64,000 nucleotides of DNA from Solen grandis. Taxonomy: Eukaryota; Mollusca; Bivalvia; Adapedonta; Solenidae. The position numbers and the translations under genes are program-made. Numbering within the stretch: the first letter of the stretch is position 1; every line of letters starts with the position of its first letter. The notes beneath the pieces are model-generated. The model worked only from the letters and a program-made list of their open reading frames with translations, ran no database searches and had not been told where the DNA came from. The stretch lies in contig CM037792.1 in the NCBI GenBank assembly GCA_021229015.1, forward strand, positions 2,278,070 to 2,342,069, read 5' to 3'. Shown piece after piece: positions 21,904 through 32,565 of this stretch.

Positions 21904-22236
21904 CTTGTGAGATCGATTCGTTTCTACACTGGACTATATCTGGGAACAGCGAGTATCTGTCATTTTCCGACAGCGGGCGAAACCCAACCTTACATCGGCA
22001 ACGCCCCTGTATGCAAGTTTGCTCAAAGTCCATGTAGCAGGATGAAAAGAACCCGCCACTGCATACTTCCCCTTCCAGAGGAAACGAGATGAACCAGCTA
22101 TCCTTCAGTCGGCACCAGCGGCCATTATCACTGCGCGCGTAGTCCTCCTCACATTCGCAGGTACCGCTCTCTCCGCACTGGGTGAATGGGCCCTGACATA
22201 CGTGGTGGGCTCCGCAACTTGCACCTAATGCCGTAA
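21904..22236 (-). CDS. exon: two EB/EGF-like modules
   Basis: The exon is 333 bp, phase 1-1, with acceptor CTTTCAG and donor AG|GTATGTG. Module 1 reads GASCGAHHVCQGPFTQCGES, then GTCECEEDYA and RWC. Module 2 reads GEVCSGGFFSSCYMDFEQTC, then IQGRCRCKVGFRP and QC. The paired modules resemble those of exon 26181-26498, so the gene has duplicated a two-module exon. It is the last cysteine exon found. Confidence 0.88.
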
Positions 22237-25200
22237 CTGAAAGTAGATATTATAACGTGTAGTGTTGGCAAAGACATATTAAACAGAAATAGGAAACTCT
22301 TGTCAAAGCAAAAAATTTTTTACAGAACATTATATTACAAAAAAACCTTATAAAATGATAATTTTTCTAATGCATGGAATCTTTCTCAGTTTGATTTTTT
22401 TTTTTAATCGTAATTTAAATTAGCCAGTGTAGCAGAAAAACAACACATTTTACATAGTTATTACCATGCATATTTTACGTGATTTTTTTTCATATTTCTT
22501 GACTTATTTAAAAAAAAAAACAATACATGTATCACCTTGATGGTACGTAATGTTCTCTTATAAGATACACTTAATTTTCATATATCTTCAATAGAAAGGG
22601 AAATATTTGTAAACTTGACTTGGCGAGAATTGGACAATTTGTTACGTGCTTTTGTGAGAATAAGGCTAGTTGCCTATCTTTGTTTAATATGTCTTAGGTG
22701 TTTGGGAATCAGTCTGGAAAAAAATCGTCGATTTATAAATCAGCCCATCTGTCTGACTGATCGAAAATTATTTAAAAGTTTTAGTAAAAGACATATTTTT
22801 ACGTTTCAAACACTCCCGGTTGTCCCCGCTAGGTGCATAGCCCAATGCACAACGACATCTTAATTCTCCGCACTCGTCATCTTCACAGCTTGAGTGGTCC
22901 GGGCAGGACTTCGTCTTACAAGGGTCACCAATATTGACTAAAAAATGTCAATGACATAAATGAATATCAAAAGTACCCTCAAGAATTTACTTTCGGAACT
23001 TTGATGGAACTCTTTTGATTTCTGGCTCGAATTCCACCAACAATGCTTAGCGCTAAGTAATACTTAAATTCCTATACTAGGTAGATACACATTCCACCAT
23101 TGTTATTTTATGAAAATTCAAGTAATATAAGAAATTGTATTTAACTATTTAAGATTATAAGCTAAGAATTGTTGTGAAATTCTCCAATTAATATAATGTG
23201 AACTGTGAAGTGTACATGTTTTATGGCGTTTAACAGATCGTTTCAAAGAAATGCTTTGATAAGGACTGAAAATAAGAGTATTTTAGCCACTCCGTTAGTT
23301 TTTTGTAGACTGTGAAACTGCGACTTTTGTCATTAATCAAATTCTGGGAATGACGTAGAGAAACAAACGTTAAATTATACCAGTTTTTAAATCACTTGTC
23401 TTTATGATTACATGATGTATTAATTATCTAAGAATAGATGAATAATTTCAGAATACCTATTGGGGCAGTCGTCGTAGACCCAAGTGATGCAGATGTTACA
23501 GTGTCACTAGGTGATGACGACATGGAAGTAGATGCTGCTACTGTTGAAGATGTCGGTGACGGTGGTCGAGATGCGGTTGATGTTGATGTAGATGTGGCTG
23601 TTTTTGTTGGTTTTGGTGTAGATGTGGTTGATGTTGTGTGGTTGGTTTTGATGTAGATGTAGTTGGTTTTGATGTAGGTATCACTATTTTTGGCGTGGTA
23701 GGAGTGTTTGGCTTTGTAGGTGTTGGCAAGTCCGGAGGAGAACTGGGCGTCTCAACGTGAGGCGTGGTTGGCATCAGGAATGTGGTTGATTTTATCGTGG
23801 AACTCGTCGATGGTACTGTCGGCGTCCTAGTGGTAGTTGTAGATGGTGTCGATACTTTGTTTTGGTAGTCGTAGATGAGGTCGTTGATGGAAAGGTTGTG
23901 GTTGATGTAGTCGTTGACGTTGTAGTTGAGGTACTTGTTGTCGAAGTGCTAGTTGGTGTAGATGTTGTTGGGCTTTTGTTGTTGTTGTTGTCGTCTTCTT
24001 GGGTTCTTAAATACATCAACAAAGAGATACATAACTGAATAATCTTCTCTTTTTTTTTGGTATAGACATACCTAAATTTGGGATCGAACATGGTAAATAG
24101 ATTATTGATATTACATAAGTACCCACGGTTATATTAATATGTACTTGAATACTATTGTCTTGTAAGATTTTTGAAATTTTTGTTAAACTGGTATATATTA
24201 ATGTCATACCTTTGATGCAAACTGGACTTGTAACATTTATTTTCTTTCCTGCAACAAAACAGCATATTTATGATTAAGTTAAAGCAGCTCTATCACAGTA
24301 GATCTGAAAAATTTAAAATGAAATTCTACTCTCCTGATATTGTTAGTTAAGTCATTGTTTCATGATAAATAAACTCAGAAAGTGTAGGTCACACTGCACA
24401 GGAAAACTTATTCGCGAAAACGCAACTTCGGCGAAATCGGTTAAATATAGACTACGGTATCCCTGAAGTATGTGCTTGCGGTACCATCTATCACGTTTAA
24501 CAATATGGCGTCTTCACTAGTTCAAAGTACCGATTTCGTAAGTTCAGCCTATGACGGCAAAGAAAATAAAAAAAAGGTTTTATTTAAATTAATTATTCAT
24601 CATATACTTCACCATCACATGCAATTTAGATATTTTTACGATCATAGATGGTTGCTTTGGGTGGCCTTGCGTCTGTAGATGGGTATCCATGGGCGTAATA
24701 TTTGTAGTACAATTGCTTTAATACAAATGATAATTACAATAACAACGAATAAAAAGGCTAAATGTCATATCTATGTCAGCCTCAATAGAAATATTGCTCA
24801 AAAAATATATTTTGATTAAACGTGGTTTTGTTAAAAAAAAGAAAAAAGATTAGTGACGTAGAAGTGGAATTCGAGCGTAAACCTGGAGAAGCAGGTTGCG
24901 ACATGAACGTAGCGTTTAAGATTAAACACCCTTACATACTAAAAGTTCGATTTTCATAGAGAGCGAATTTTCGAGCATCCCGTTTAGTTCGAGACATATT
25001 CCATGTAACTTTGCAAAGAATCACACAGTGAAGAGGGAAATAATTTTGGTTTTCTGTTATCCGAGCCTTGTGATTATACGAGAATTTCACTTTCCAAATC
25101 AGTTCTCTATACATCGCATTTTTTATTGTACTTGTACATAGATATAAGGCATCTATATATCAGACCGTCTATAAAAAATACAGATTTTTTTTGAAAAATG

Positions 25201-26669
25201 AATATCAAAGATTAAAAAAAAACACACACACACTTTTGCATATAGATTTATGAAAGAAAAATGAACGAGAAAAAAGACTAAATGAATAAACGAATGAAAT
25301 ATAAGGTGATTACTAGCATATAATAAAAATAATTGCATCTACTGTTCACTCCCGGCCTCGCCTTTATGCAGACACTGCAATCTGTCCAAGAGATATTCCT
25401 TTTTTAAAAAATAGATGATTATGTGATTTTAAAAAATAATCACATGAAATAGCATGCTTCTACTGTTCGCCATCACCCCGCTTTCACGCAGACACTGCAC
25501 TCTTTTCACGGGATTCCCACTTCCTGATAGAAACATCAGACCATCGTCTTTGCGATATAGACACGCTCAATACTGGCCCCAGATTGGTCAACGACAGGGG
25601 AGCAAAAACAGGTTTCGAGGCAGAGGAAGTTACCTTTCAAATATACCTCATGCAGTAACATGGTAAACAAATACCGCCGACAAGGTTTTGGATTTTCATA
25701 TCCGGAATAGAAAGATCTATTATTTAATTGCTTATTAATACAAAATACAAAATGTTTGTTTTTCATTTCTGTTTGAATTTATAGAATAAGTGTTCATATG
25801 CCAGACTGGTCCAAACCAAATATGTTATCCACACTAAATAAAGACTTTACTTACTTTCTTACTTACTTCTCTATAAGAAAGTAAATCGTTACACAGAGCA
25901 CGAAGAAAACAGAAACTGTGACGTTACAACATTTTGTTTGAACAACTCGCCTCGTGTATAGCTTCCTGCTTAGCGCTCAACATATATACAGGGTAGATCC
26001 AGGATTGGTTGACCCGGTGTCAGGATAATGTGACTGGGTGTGGTGTCATGCCACATGTCTACAGCGATGTAACACTATATATGTCTCGAGTAGACAAAGT
26101 CTCCAAATGACTGAAGTACAAACAGTTGTACGTTAAACCAAAGAAATAAACAGATTCTACATATTAGTGTATAAGAATACCGAGTTCGAAATCATCAGGT
26201 CTGCAGATCTGGATAGTGTATGGGTCGGCAGACACCTCCGCTTCTGTAGCAATACGGTACCCCTTTTTACACGTGCACGTCCCATTCGTGCAGACGAGGT
26301 CGAAAAAGCAAACGGTTTTATTGCCGCATGCGTCCCCATAATCTCCAGCCTTCGTCGCCCCGAATGGATTATCCAGACATCGTGAGGATTTTTCGGCCTT
26401 GACGTAATTCTTCTTACACGTGCATTTTCCGTCGAGGCACGTGCTGAACGGGCCTTTGCAAACAGAGTTGGCGTCACAATCCTCTCCGATGTCTTTGCCT
26501 GTTCAATTAAGACATATACTTCTTAATATTTTATTTACTTTCGACAAGATCTACGTAAGAGAAAAAAAGTTTAAACATATTTTATTTCAAAACATTCCTA
26601 TTTCTTTCTTTGGTTAATGAATATTCGAACCATTACGAAAGATATTCCATTATAATAGAGGCTGTCAAA

Positions 26670-26702
<33 letters not shown>

Positions 26703-28419
26703 GTAATAATAATAATAATGTAATTCTTGGTGTTAGTAGTTGGTATAATAATGATCTTTGTTATTGTTATAGCTATAACATTACGAGGACACACAGACGA
26801 AAATAATCTGACAGTAGGGAAGGAGAAAAAAAAAAACAGATAAAATATATTAGACTGAAATAAAGAAGAGGAACAAAAACAAGAGGAACAAACTAAAAGA
26901 AAGGTAAAAAAGGTGGTAATATTAATTAATAATATGATGCTACCAACCGTCGACACAGGATGACAAGTTTGCTGTGGGCAGTTTGTTTTCCTTACAAATG
27001 CAGACTTTGCCATCGCACCAGTTATACGTACATTCGGAACTGGATGGACATTTGCTGGTATTTTCGCATGACTCGAAGAGTTTGGTTCCTGTTAGTAATA
27101 ATGCTGTTAGTGGAAGTCATCTGGGATTTCGGTTATGGTAAGAAACAATAAATGATGCTGGTCATGATGGTGGAGGAGGAAGGAAAAGAAGAAATATGAC
27201 GAAAAGGAAAGAAGAAACAGAGCAAGAAAATAAATAAAAAGAAGACGATAAATGAATGTACGGCGAAAAGGAAAGAAGAAAGAGGGCAAGAAGAAAAAAT
27301 GAATGTATGGCGAAAAGGGAAGAAGAAACAGAGCAAGGGGCATACTATGAAGAAGAAGAGGAGAAAATGTACAACGGAAAGGGAAGAAGAATCTTGGTGA
27401 GGAGAAGAAGACGTTGATGGTGGTGATGATATGATGATGACAATGGTCGTAGTCATGGAAAAAGAAACGAGAAAGACCAATTTACTTTGGACGTTTTTTG
27501 GTGCTCTAGCAATGTTAGCCAACCCAGCTTTCAACCCCAGCCCGAGTGAACCCATTAAACAAACGTCACTGATTAGCTTGTATATATAACTGGTCTATCT
27601 AATGATACTGTTTTGATCGGTTGTCCCGATACATGTGTCCACTCTCTGATGTCATGACCCATTATAAGAATATTTGAACATTTCATAAACTGCTGACTGG
27701 CCATTATTACTCACTAGAAAATTTGCAATGAAACAATGTTATCAAATCAAACCATACTCCGATTTTGCTTTAATATAATTTGGCATTCGAAGAGGCCATG
27801 TAAATAACATGTGAAACTTGAAAATAATACAGTCAGTTTACGGTATAGTCACTTTTAGCAACTGTTACAGTGTATTATGACAATGATGAAATATTTTTTT
27901 TTTAAAGTTTAATGAATAAATTAATAATTAGAGAAAACATTATTAAAAAAATATAAATAAACATGTCTTTAAAACAAAAAGCACACTTCGAATTTGCTTT
28001 AATTTAATTTAGCCTTCGAAGAGGCTAAGTGACTAACATGTGAAACTTGAAAATAATACAGTCAGGTTACGGTATAGTCACTTTTAGCAGTGTAAAATGA
28101 CGAATAATGAAATCAAGTTATGTTAAGTTCCTGATTACAGAATATATATTTCTAAGAACTCTATTTTATTTTTATTTTCAAGAATTGCAGTCCATTTAAA
28201 TGTATTGAAGTCAACATATTAAATGCGTCAAAAAAGTCACCATTAAATACTATGTATAGATAAACTAGTGTAGCTTGTGAATTCGAAATTAAAACATGTG
28301 TATTATGTACACAATTCATCATGAATTGTTTAATATTTACCTGAACAAATCCGTGTTAATGTCGTCAATGCAAAGAGCAGTACTACAGATTTCAATATCA
28401 CTACGGCCATCGTGTCCAT
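21904..28419 (-). CDS. secreted or membrane EB/EGF-module protein with mucin-like linker
   Basis: Seven exons in transcript order: 28341-28419 (signal peptide), 26948-27088, 26181-26498, 24210-24248, 23457-23997 (Thr/Ser/Pro linker), 22803-22937 and 21904-22236. After the signal exon all are phase 1-1. The cysteine exons carry modules of the pattern C-x5/6-C-x5/6-C-x2-4-C-x-C-x2-G/N-Y, which fits EB/EGF-like modules rather than classical EGF. The start ATG opens a hydrophobic signal sequence, so the protein enters the secretory pathway. The mucin-like linker contains two frame slips, so as assembled the gene is broken. The 3' end is unresolved; candidate tail exons at 20020-20097 and 18064-18107 would make it a membrane protein. 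Function unknown; a lectin-like, adhesive or immune-recognition surface role is only a guess. Confidence 0.75.
22803..22937 (-). CDS. exon: single EGF-like module
   Basis: The exon is 135 bp, phase 1-1, with acceptor TTTTTTAG and donor C|GTAAAA. It encodes NIGDPCKTKSCPDHSSC followed by CGELRCRCALGYAPSGD and a final cysteine. The CRCxxGYxxSGDNxxC ending is EGF-like. It follows the mucin-like linker in the protein. Confidence 0.87.
23457..23997 (-). CDS. exon: Thr/Ser/Pro-rich mucin-like linker with two frame slips
   Basis: The stretch encodes a Thr/Ser/Pro-rich segment (for example STTSTSTTTSTTTSTTTFPS) likely to be heavily O-glycosylated, forming an extended stalk. The Thr/Ser-rich frame changes twice, near 23855 (after a TTTKTK stretch) and near 23615 (after SKPTT). 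Each change amounts to one missing base. The exon is 541 bp; adding two bases would give 543, a multiple of three, with phase 1 at both ends like its neighbours. The donor ATAG|GTATTC fits phase 1; the acceptor at CCCAAG is weak. The slips are more likely assembly errors in low-complexity sequence than true decay. Confidence 0.65.
24210..24248 (-). CDS. candidate mini-exon joining EB modules to the mucin-like linker
   Basis: A 39-bp stretch bounded by TGTTGCAG and AAAG|GTATGA encodes KKINVTSPVCIK in phase 1-1. It matches the phase of the exons on either side and adds an N-glycosylation sequon (NVT). The splice sites are good but the exon is short, so confidence is moderate. Confidence 0.45.
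24854..24922 (-). pseudogene. decayed tRNA-Leu-like sequence
   Basis: Aligned with the tRNA-Leu(CAG) gene at 42175-42258 it keeps AGAAGTGG, ATTCGA, CCTGGAGAA, CAGG(T)TGCGAC and GAACG(T)AGCG in the same order. The acceptor and D-arm pairing are lost. It is a tRNA pseudogene or a tRNA-Leu-derived retrosequence within an intron. Confidence 0.65.
25335..25530. repeat. imperfect direct duplication, 60 bp
   Basis: Two copies of a CTACTGTTC...CCGGCCTCGCCTTTATGCAG-type block, about 122 bp apart (from 25338 and 25460). Both contain GCAGACACTGCA and a later ATTCC. They are separated by a short inverted AT-rich stretch with ATGTGATT. Confidence 0.5.
25965..26152 (+). mobile_element. SINE family A, 5'-truncated copy
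   Basis: It keeps the family A body from TTAGCGCTCAACATATA through GGTGTCAGGATAATGTGACT, CACATGTCTACAGCG, TAGACAAAGTCTCCAAATGA and the ACGTTAAACC tail. The tRNA-like head is missing. It lies between exons of the EB/EGF gene. Confidence 0.8.
26181..26498 (-). CDS. exon: two EB/EGF-like modules
   Basis: The exon is 318 bp, phase 1-1, with donor CTCG|GTATTC and an acceptor at TTGAACAG. Module 1 reads GEDCDANSVCKGPFSTCLDG, then KCTCKKNYVKAEKSSRC. Module 2 reads GDACGNKTVCFFDLVCTNGT, then CTCKKGYR and a distant final QIC. Sequon NKT and NGT are present. It closely parallels the exon at 21904-22236. Confidence 0.9.
26669..26719. repeat. TAA microsatellite
   Basis: About seventeen TAA triplets with one interruption. 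It lies in the intron between two EB/EGF exons. Long poly-Ile frames over it are artefacts. Confidence 0.95.
26948..27088 (-). CDS. exon: cysteine-rich EB/EGF-like module
   Basis: The exon is 141 bp, phase 1-1, with donor GACG|GTTGGT and an acceptor at CTAACAG. It encodes TKLFESCENTSKCPSSSEC, then NWCDGKVCICKEN and SSC: seven cysteines, so one may be unpaired or pair with another module. This is the first module after the signal peptide. Confidence 0.85.
27160..27420 (+). repeat. purine-rich stretch with four diverged 50-64 bp units
   Basis: The plus strand is almost all purine over about 260 bp. Units contain GCGAAAAGGAAAGAAGAAAC-like cores at about 27198, 27261, 27309 and 27371, several followed by AGAGCAAG. 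It lies in intron 1 of the EB/EGF gene, where the transcript is pyrimidine-rich. Confidence 0.75.
27758..28115. repeat. direct duplication of about 130 bp in intron 1
   Basis: Copy 1 (27758-27893) and copy 2 (27984-28115) share TTTGCTTTAAT, CTTCGAAGAGGC, AACATGTGAAACTTGAAAAT, AATACAGTCAG and TTACGGTATAGTCACTTTTA. They are nearly identical by eye over the central 80 bp and about 226 bp apart. Confidence 0.85.
28341..28419 (-). CDS. exon: start codon and signal peptide
   Basis: The ATG at 28419 opens a 26-codon frame: MDTMAVVILK followed by a hydrophobic core SVVLLFALTTL and small residues near ICSG. It is a classical signal peptide with likely cleavage after the Cys-Ser-Gly region. It ends in phase 1 at donor TTCAG|GTAAAT, matching the next exon. 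A TACCAG just upstream of the ATG may be the acceptor of a 5' UTR exon. A second Met three codons on is a possible alternative start. Confidence 0.82.
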
Positions 28420-29703
28420 TATCTGGTAGAAATCGGTAGAAATATATCTTTTAGATAAAAAAAAACAAAAAAAAAAACATCGTCAATATTCAGGTATAAC
28501 ATAGCACGAGAAATAAATTTTATCCGTTTCCAAATTGAATGCCTTGAGCCATGGCTAATTTTTTTTCTTTTTGTTAAATCCAAACTTTTATATAAATATA
28601 GAGAGTCTAACGGCACTTTTTATTAATTCGATCAATTCCGTTTTATTCTATTATCTACGCAAAGCAATGCCATACAACGTGATTATTATGTATTCACTAT
28701 AAAAAAATATGGGTGAAATAAGAATATTATACATATATATATCAAAGTGATTCTTTAACTTACACACTTTTAAGTATAACCTATGTTGAGAGCAGATACT
28801 TTAATCCGTCAAGGTCACAGAATTTACGCCGAAATCGAAAAACTAAAATGATCACTCCAAATTACGTAATAAGCACCGTGTGACATCCACCATCTTACGC
28901 ACCCCTATAAACTATTACATAACGGGAAACCATCAAAACTTGTCGTGATAAATAAAAACAATCTGAAGAAGATGTATCAATTAGCTAGTAAAGACAAACA
29001 CCACCATCCAGTCTCATTAACATCTTCCCCACACCATCTGGGTTATCTTTATCTATTACGGGATCTGGTTGCTATCTAACCGAAGGTGAAAGCCTGCGAG
29101 GTGATGTTGGAATGAAGAAGAGGAAGACCCGTGAACGGATTACTTGGGCGTCTCCGATACAGAAACTAATGTGTACAAATTCGGGTATGCTTCCGTGACT
29201 GGCCCGCATGTGTCCTCTGGGCAGAGAGACGGGGAAAACAAAACACAGAGAACTTAGAGGAAGTTGACGACGTACTGACGTTAGTTTGTATGTCTCGTGT
29301 ACACAATGGGTCTGAAAACCCAGGAATCTATGTACATGTGTTGAAAGGGCTACGTTGAACAAATTGTCACAAAAGTGATTCTTGATTTTCGACACCTTGA
29401 CGTTATGGAAACCATTACAGATTCAATGAGCCTATTATAATGGTCCTTTGTTCGAATCCCTCACAACGCATGCGAGCTAGTTTAACGTTAGTTTCTGTAA
29501 AAGGAGATAAGTATAACAAAATAATGAATAGAATTATGAGGAAAAAAACAAACACAAATGCTTATGTTTTCGGTAGATTTAGTATGGTCGTTTAAAATTA
29601 AAAGAAAGAAAGAAAACTGGAAAAGAAACGAAAGGGAGATAGCTATATAGACAGATGGTTAGAAAATTTAATTAAATCGGAATCGGTAGAGATTCGTGAT
29701 AAT

Positions 29704-29736
<33 letters not shown>

Positions 29737-30687
29737 AGTCCGCTACAATCACACATTTCGTGGGATTTAGGCTATAAAACATTTCCCGCTTTTACTCATG
29801 CAAACAGTGAGTTTACTAAAGGCTAAACATAATGAAGATGTAGTGAATTTAGGTGAATATCTATCATTATTTACCGTTTAGGACTTAAGAGATCTGGATA
29901 CAATCAGAGTGTCACTGATAAAAATTTCCCGCAAACCAGGATGTCAGACACGGAGAGATGTTGACACTCGCATTCCTTTCGAATTTGTCGTGCAGGAACT
30001 GCTACCCTAACTCACACGTAACTTGGGATAACTTCTGATAAATGATGCTGATACAGGTTGGTGGTCTATATACTCGAGATGAGAGCGAGATTTTAAATGA
30101 GAACTTACAAAATTCTTGACCCAGCTGGACTGTTTTGAAATAATCTGTCGATTTTGATTTTAAGATTCAAATCGTTATTCTTAGTTTCTATCAATTATAG
30201 TCAACCCTATTATAGTAGGTACATGTATTACCAAAGACCTAAAACAAAAAGATGCGCTACTCGGCGAGATATCGTAAATTCTCGGCGCGAATGATAAAAA
30301 TATTCAACCCTTTAACAAACTGGGCCTTTAAATGAGCTTAGGTAGGTGTCTTATTTTATTTTTACACAATACTGACATCTCCTGAGTTTAGGGAAGCTAC
30401 AAACTACAAATAAAAAGGTTTTGTTAAAATTCTTAAAGGACTTGTTTCTATAGCAGCTACCATAATATTCTACCATGAAAATACATCCACGCTAAAACAC
30501 TATCCAAAAAATATCTACTTACCTAATGAATGTATTTTTGATGTTGAAAGCTATTTAAATGCTAAAAATGTCCAAAATAATTCATATTATAATATACCAT
30601 ATCAAATGGGTCACTTGATTTCCTTCAGTAGCGCATCTCTTAGCTTAAGGTTTTTGGTATTGCTAAAAGTAAAACACGCTTAAACTT

Positions 30688-30953
30688 CATTTAGTTGACA
30701 TCGATTACGAAACAAGTTATCACAACTTATTCTAATCCCTTTCGATGGCTCTGGTGGCGGCGTATGTGGTCACTATTGAGGGAGGAAACCGGAGAACCCG
30801 GAACACGTGTCTGGACGGGCGTTCACTGTACCCTCTCGTGTATGACAAGATATACTTATATATGTACGTGACCAGGAATAGAATCCAGGACCCAGTGGTG
30901 AGAAGCGAAGCGCGTTACCACTACGCTACCCGGCATCCTACTAATCGTACTTA
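30688..30953 (-). mobile_element. tRNA-derived SINE, family D, copy 1
   Basis: In reverse, the head reads GGGTAGCGTAGTGGTAACGC and later CTGGATTCTATTCCTGG (A- and B-box-like). The body has CGAGAGGGTACAGTGAACGC, CCGTCCAGACACGTG and ACATACGCCGCCACCAGAGC. It ends ATCGATGTCAACTAAATG. It shares order with 40390-40585. Confidence 0.65.
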
Positions 30954-31329
30954 GAAGAGAAGAGAAATTCATCATGGCATGTCATTTCTTTACAAAAAAT
31001 GCTAGTTATAGAGGTGATAATCAATTAATAATATCAGTCTAGTATAAATAGCTAGATCTAGTAAAATAGGAATAGAGAATGGTCGAGCGGAGCCTTGACT
31101 CTCGTACTGACCAAACGTGTTTTGACAAGCTCCCGACTTTGAAAAGACACCCCAAACACACACACAGCAACAACAGCAACATAACAAAACCTGCATCTAC
31201 GAGGGGCAGTCAGAAAATATCCGGTTTTGGCTCGTTCTCGAAAACCATTCAACATTTTCAAACATTGTTTCTATTCCTGCCATCTTCGTGGGATATTTTG
31301 TATTCTGGCTGTGAACCATGACGTAGGCC

Positions 31330-32130
31330 CATGATAAAGGTACAATGTACTATGTAACAACAGAAATAAAACTTGCCCGGGTCTTATATTTCTTTCTAGT
31401 AAACATTTTGTTTTCAGTGCTGGAAACAAATAAAATTTACAGTGGGCGTGGGAGGGTGAGACAACAATTGCCATTTGAAAAAGTTGATAACTGTAGCTGC
31501 GGCGGTATGGAAGGGAGCGTTATCGTGAAGACGGAGGCCATTTTTCTGTGCTTACCTTAGACGCATTTGTTTCAGCTTTTCTCTGAGATTACTTCAGAAT
31601 AGTACTTGGCGGTGACAGTTTGACCTTTTGGCATGAAATGAGCAAATATCATTCCTCGTGAATCCCAAAATGCATCAATCATGACTTTACCAGCCGAAGT
31701 ACACAGCTTAAACTTTATAGGAGGCGGAGAACCAGCTCGTTTCCACAGCTTTGACTGAGCTTTTGTCTCAGGATCGGCATAAGGAACCCACGTTTCATCT
31801 CCAGTGATAATGCGATTCAAAAACACATCTCCTTCAAGATTAAAACGACTCATGCTCTTTTGCGTTGGTCACTCTGCTTGCCTTTTGATCTGTGGACAGC
31901 TGTCTAGGCACCCACCTAGCACTTACCGTTCTCATGCCTAGGTGTTCGTGTTAAATCTTGTGTGCCGATGCCTTAATTATGCTGAACTTGTTGGCTTCCG
32001 CCTCCAAAGTTACTCGACGATCTTTGTTGACAAAAGCGTCAGCATTTGCTACCACTTTTGGAGACATCGCTTTAACTGGCCGCCCAGGCCTTAACCTGTC
32101 ACATACACTTGTTCTACCTTCACGAAACTA
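31330..32130 (-). pseudogene. mariner transposase pseudogene
   Basis: The best frame is 31572-31853. Recognisable segments in order are FREGRTSVCDRLRPGRPVKA (helix-turn-helix linker), DRRVTLEAEANKFSIIKASA, LGMRTVSARWVPRQLS, ITGDETWVPYADPETK (first catalytic Asp) and LHDNAPFHTA (second Asp). The PYSPDL region with the third Asp is lost or scrambled. Stops interrupt the frame, for example after SAHKI and within LKQMRLR. By the HDNAPxH motif it belongs to the mariner DD34D type. Confidence 0.85.
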
Positions 32131-32296
32131 AGAAACCCAGCGGTAAAAAAAAATAAAAAAAATAAAAATAAAACCAGCGGTAGAAAGAAGGTTGAACGTT
32201 TAACACATTTATCAGAATTTATTTTTTTTAAACCTCTGAAAAATGTGGACAGTTTTTTCTCCTTCTGTAACCATAAACTTTATTACAGAGAGTTGT

Positions 32297-32565
32297 TCTT
32301 CTAACAAAGAGGGGCCTTCATGGCCGAGAGGATAAAGTCGCTGACTTGAACACTCACTCAGCCCCTCTCCGCGTGGGGTCGAATCCCGGCAGGGTCATTC
32401 GGATTTTAATGTGAGGAAGCCTCCCAACTGGCTTGCGATAGGCCGGATGCTTCCATGTATTCGGGGTCTTCCTCCACCTTCAATTAGCTGGACGTCGCTA
32501 TAAGAATGAAATACTGTCGAAGTGACGGTAAACTAAAATAGTCAAGTCAAGTCTTCTAACAAAGA
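32297..32565 (+). mobile_element. tRNA-derived SINE, family B, nested in the mariner
   Basis: The SINE runs 32311-32551 and is flanked by the exact 14-bp duplicate TCTTCTAACAAAGA (32297-32310 and 32552-32565). The head has ATGGCCGAGAGGATAAAGTC (A box) and GGGTCGAATCCC (B box). The 3' part has TCCCAACTGGCTTGCGATAG, TTAGCTGGACGTCGCTATAA and GAAATACTGTCGAAGTGACG. The mariner is therefore older than this SINE insertion. Confidence 0.9.

Noticed and set aside
23438..23656. Plus-strand frame rich in Asp and Val (DVDVDV)
   Set aside because: It is the antisense shadow of the Thr/Ser-rich minus-strand exon.
26633..27013. Minus-strand frame with poly-Ile and Thr-Ile runs
   Set aside because: It arises from the TAA microsatellite and crosses the real exon 26948-27088 in the same strand.
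29072..29395. 107-codon minus-strand frame
   Set aside because: No domain, no splice context and no codon pattern supporting it.
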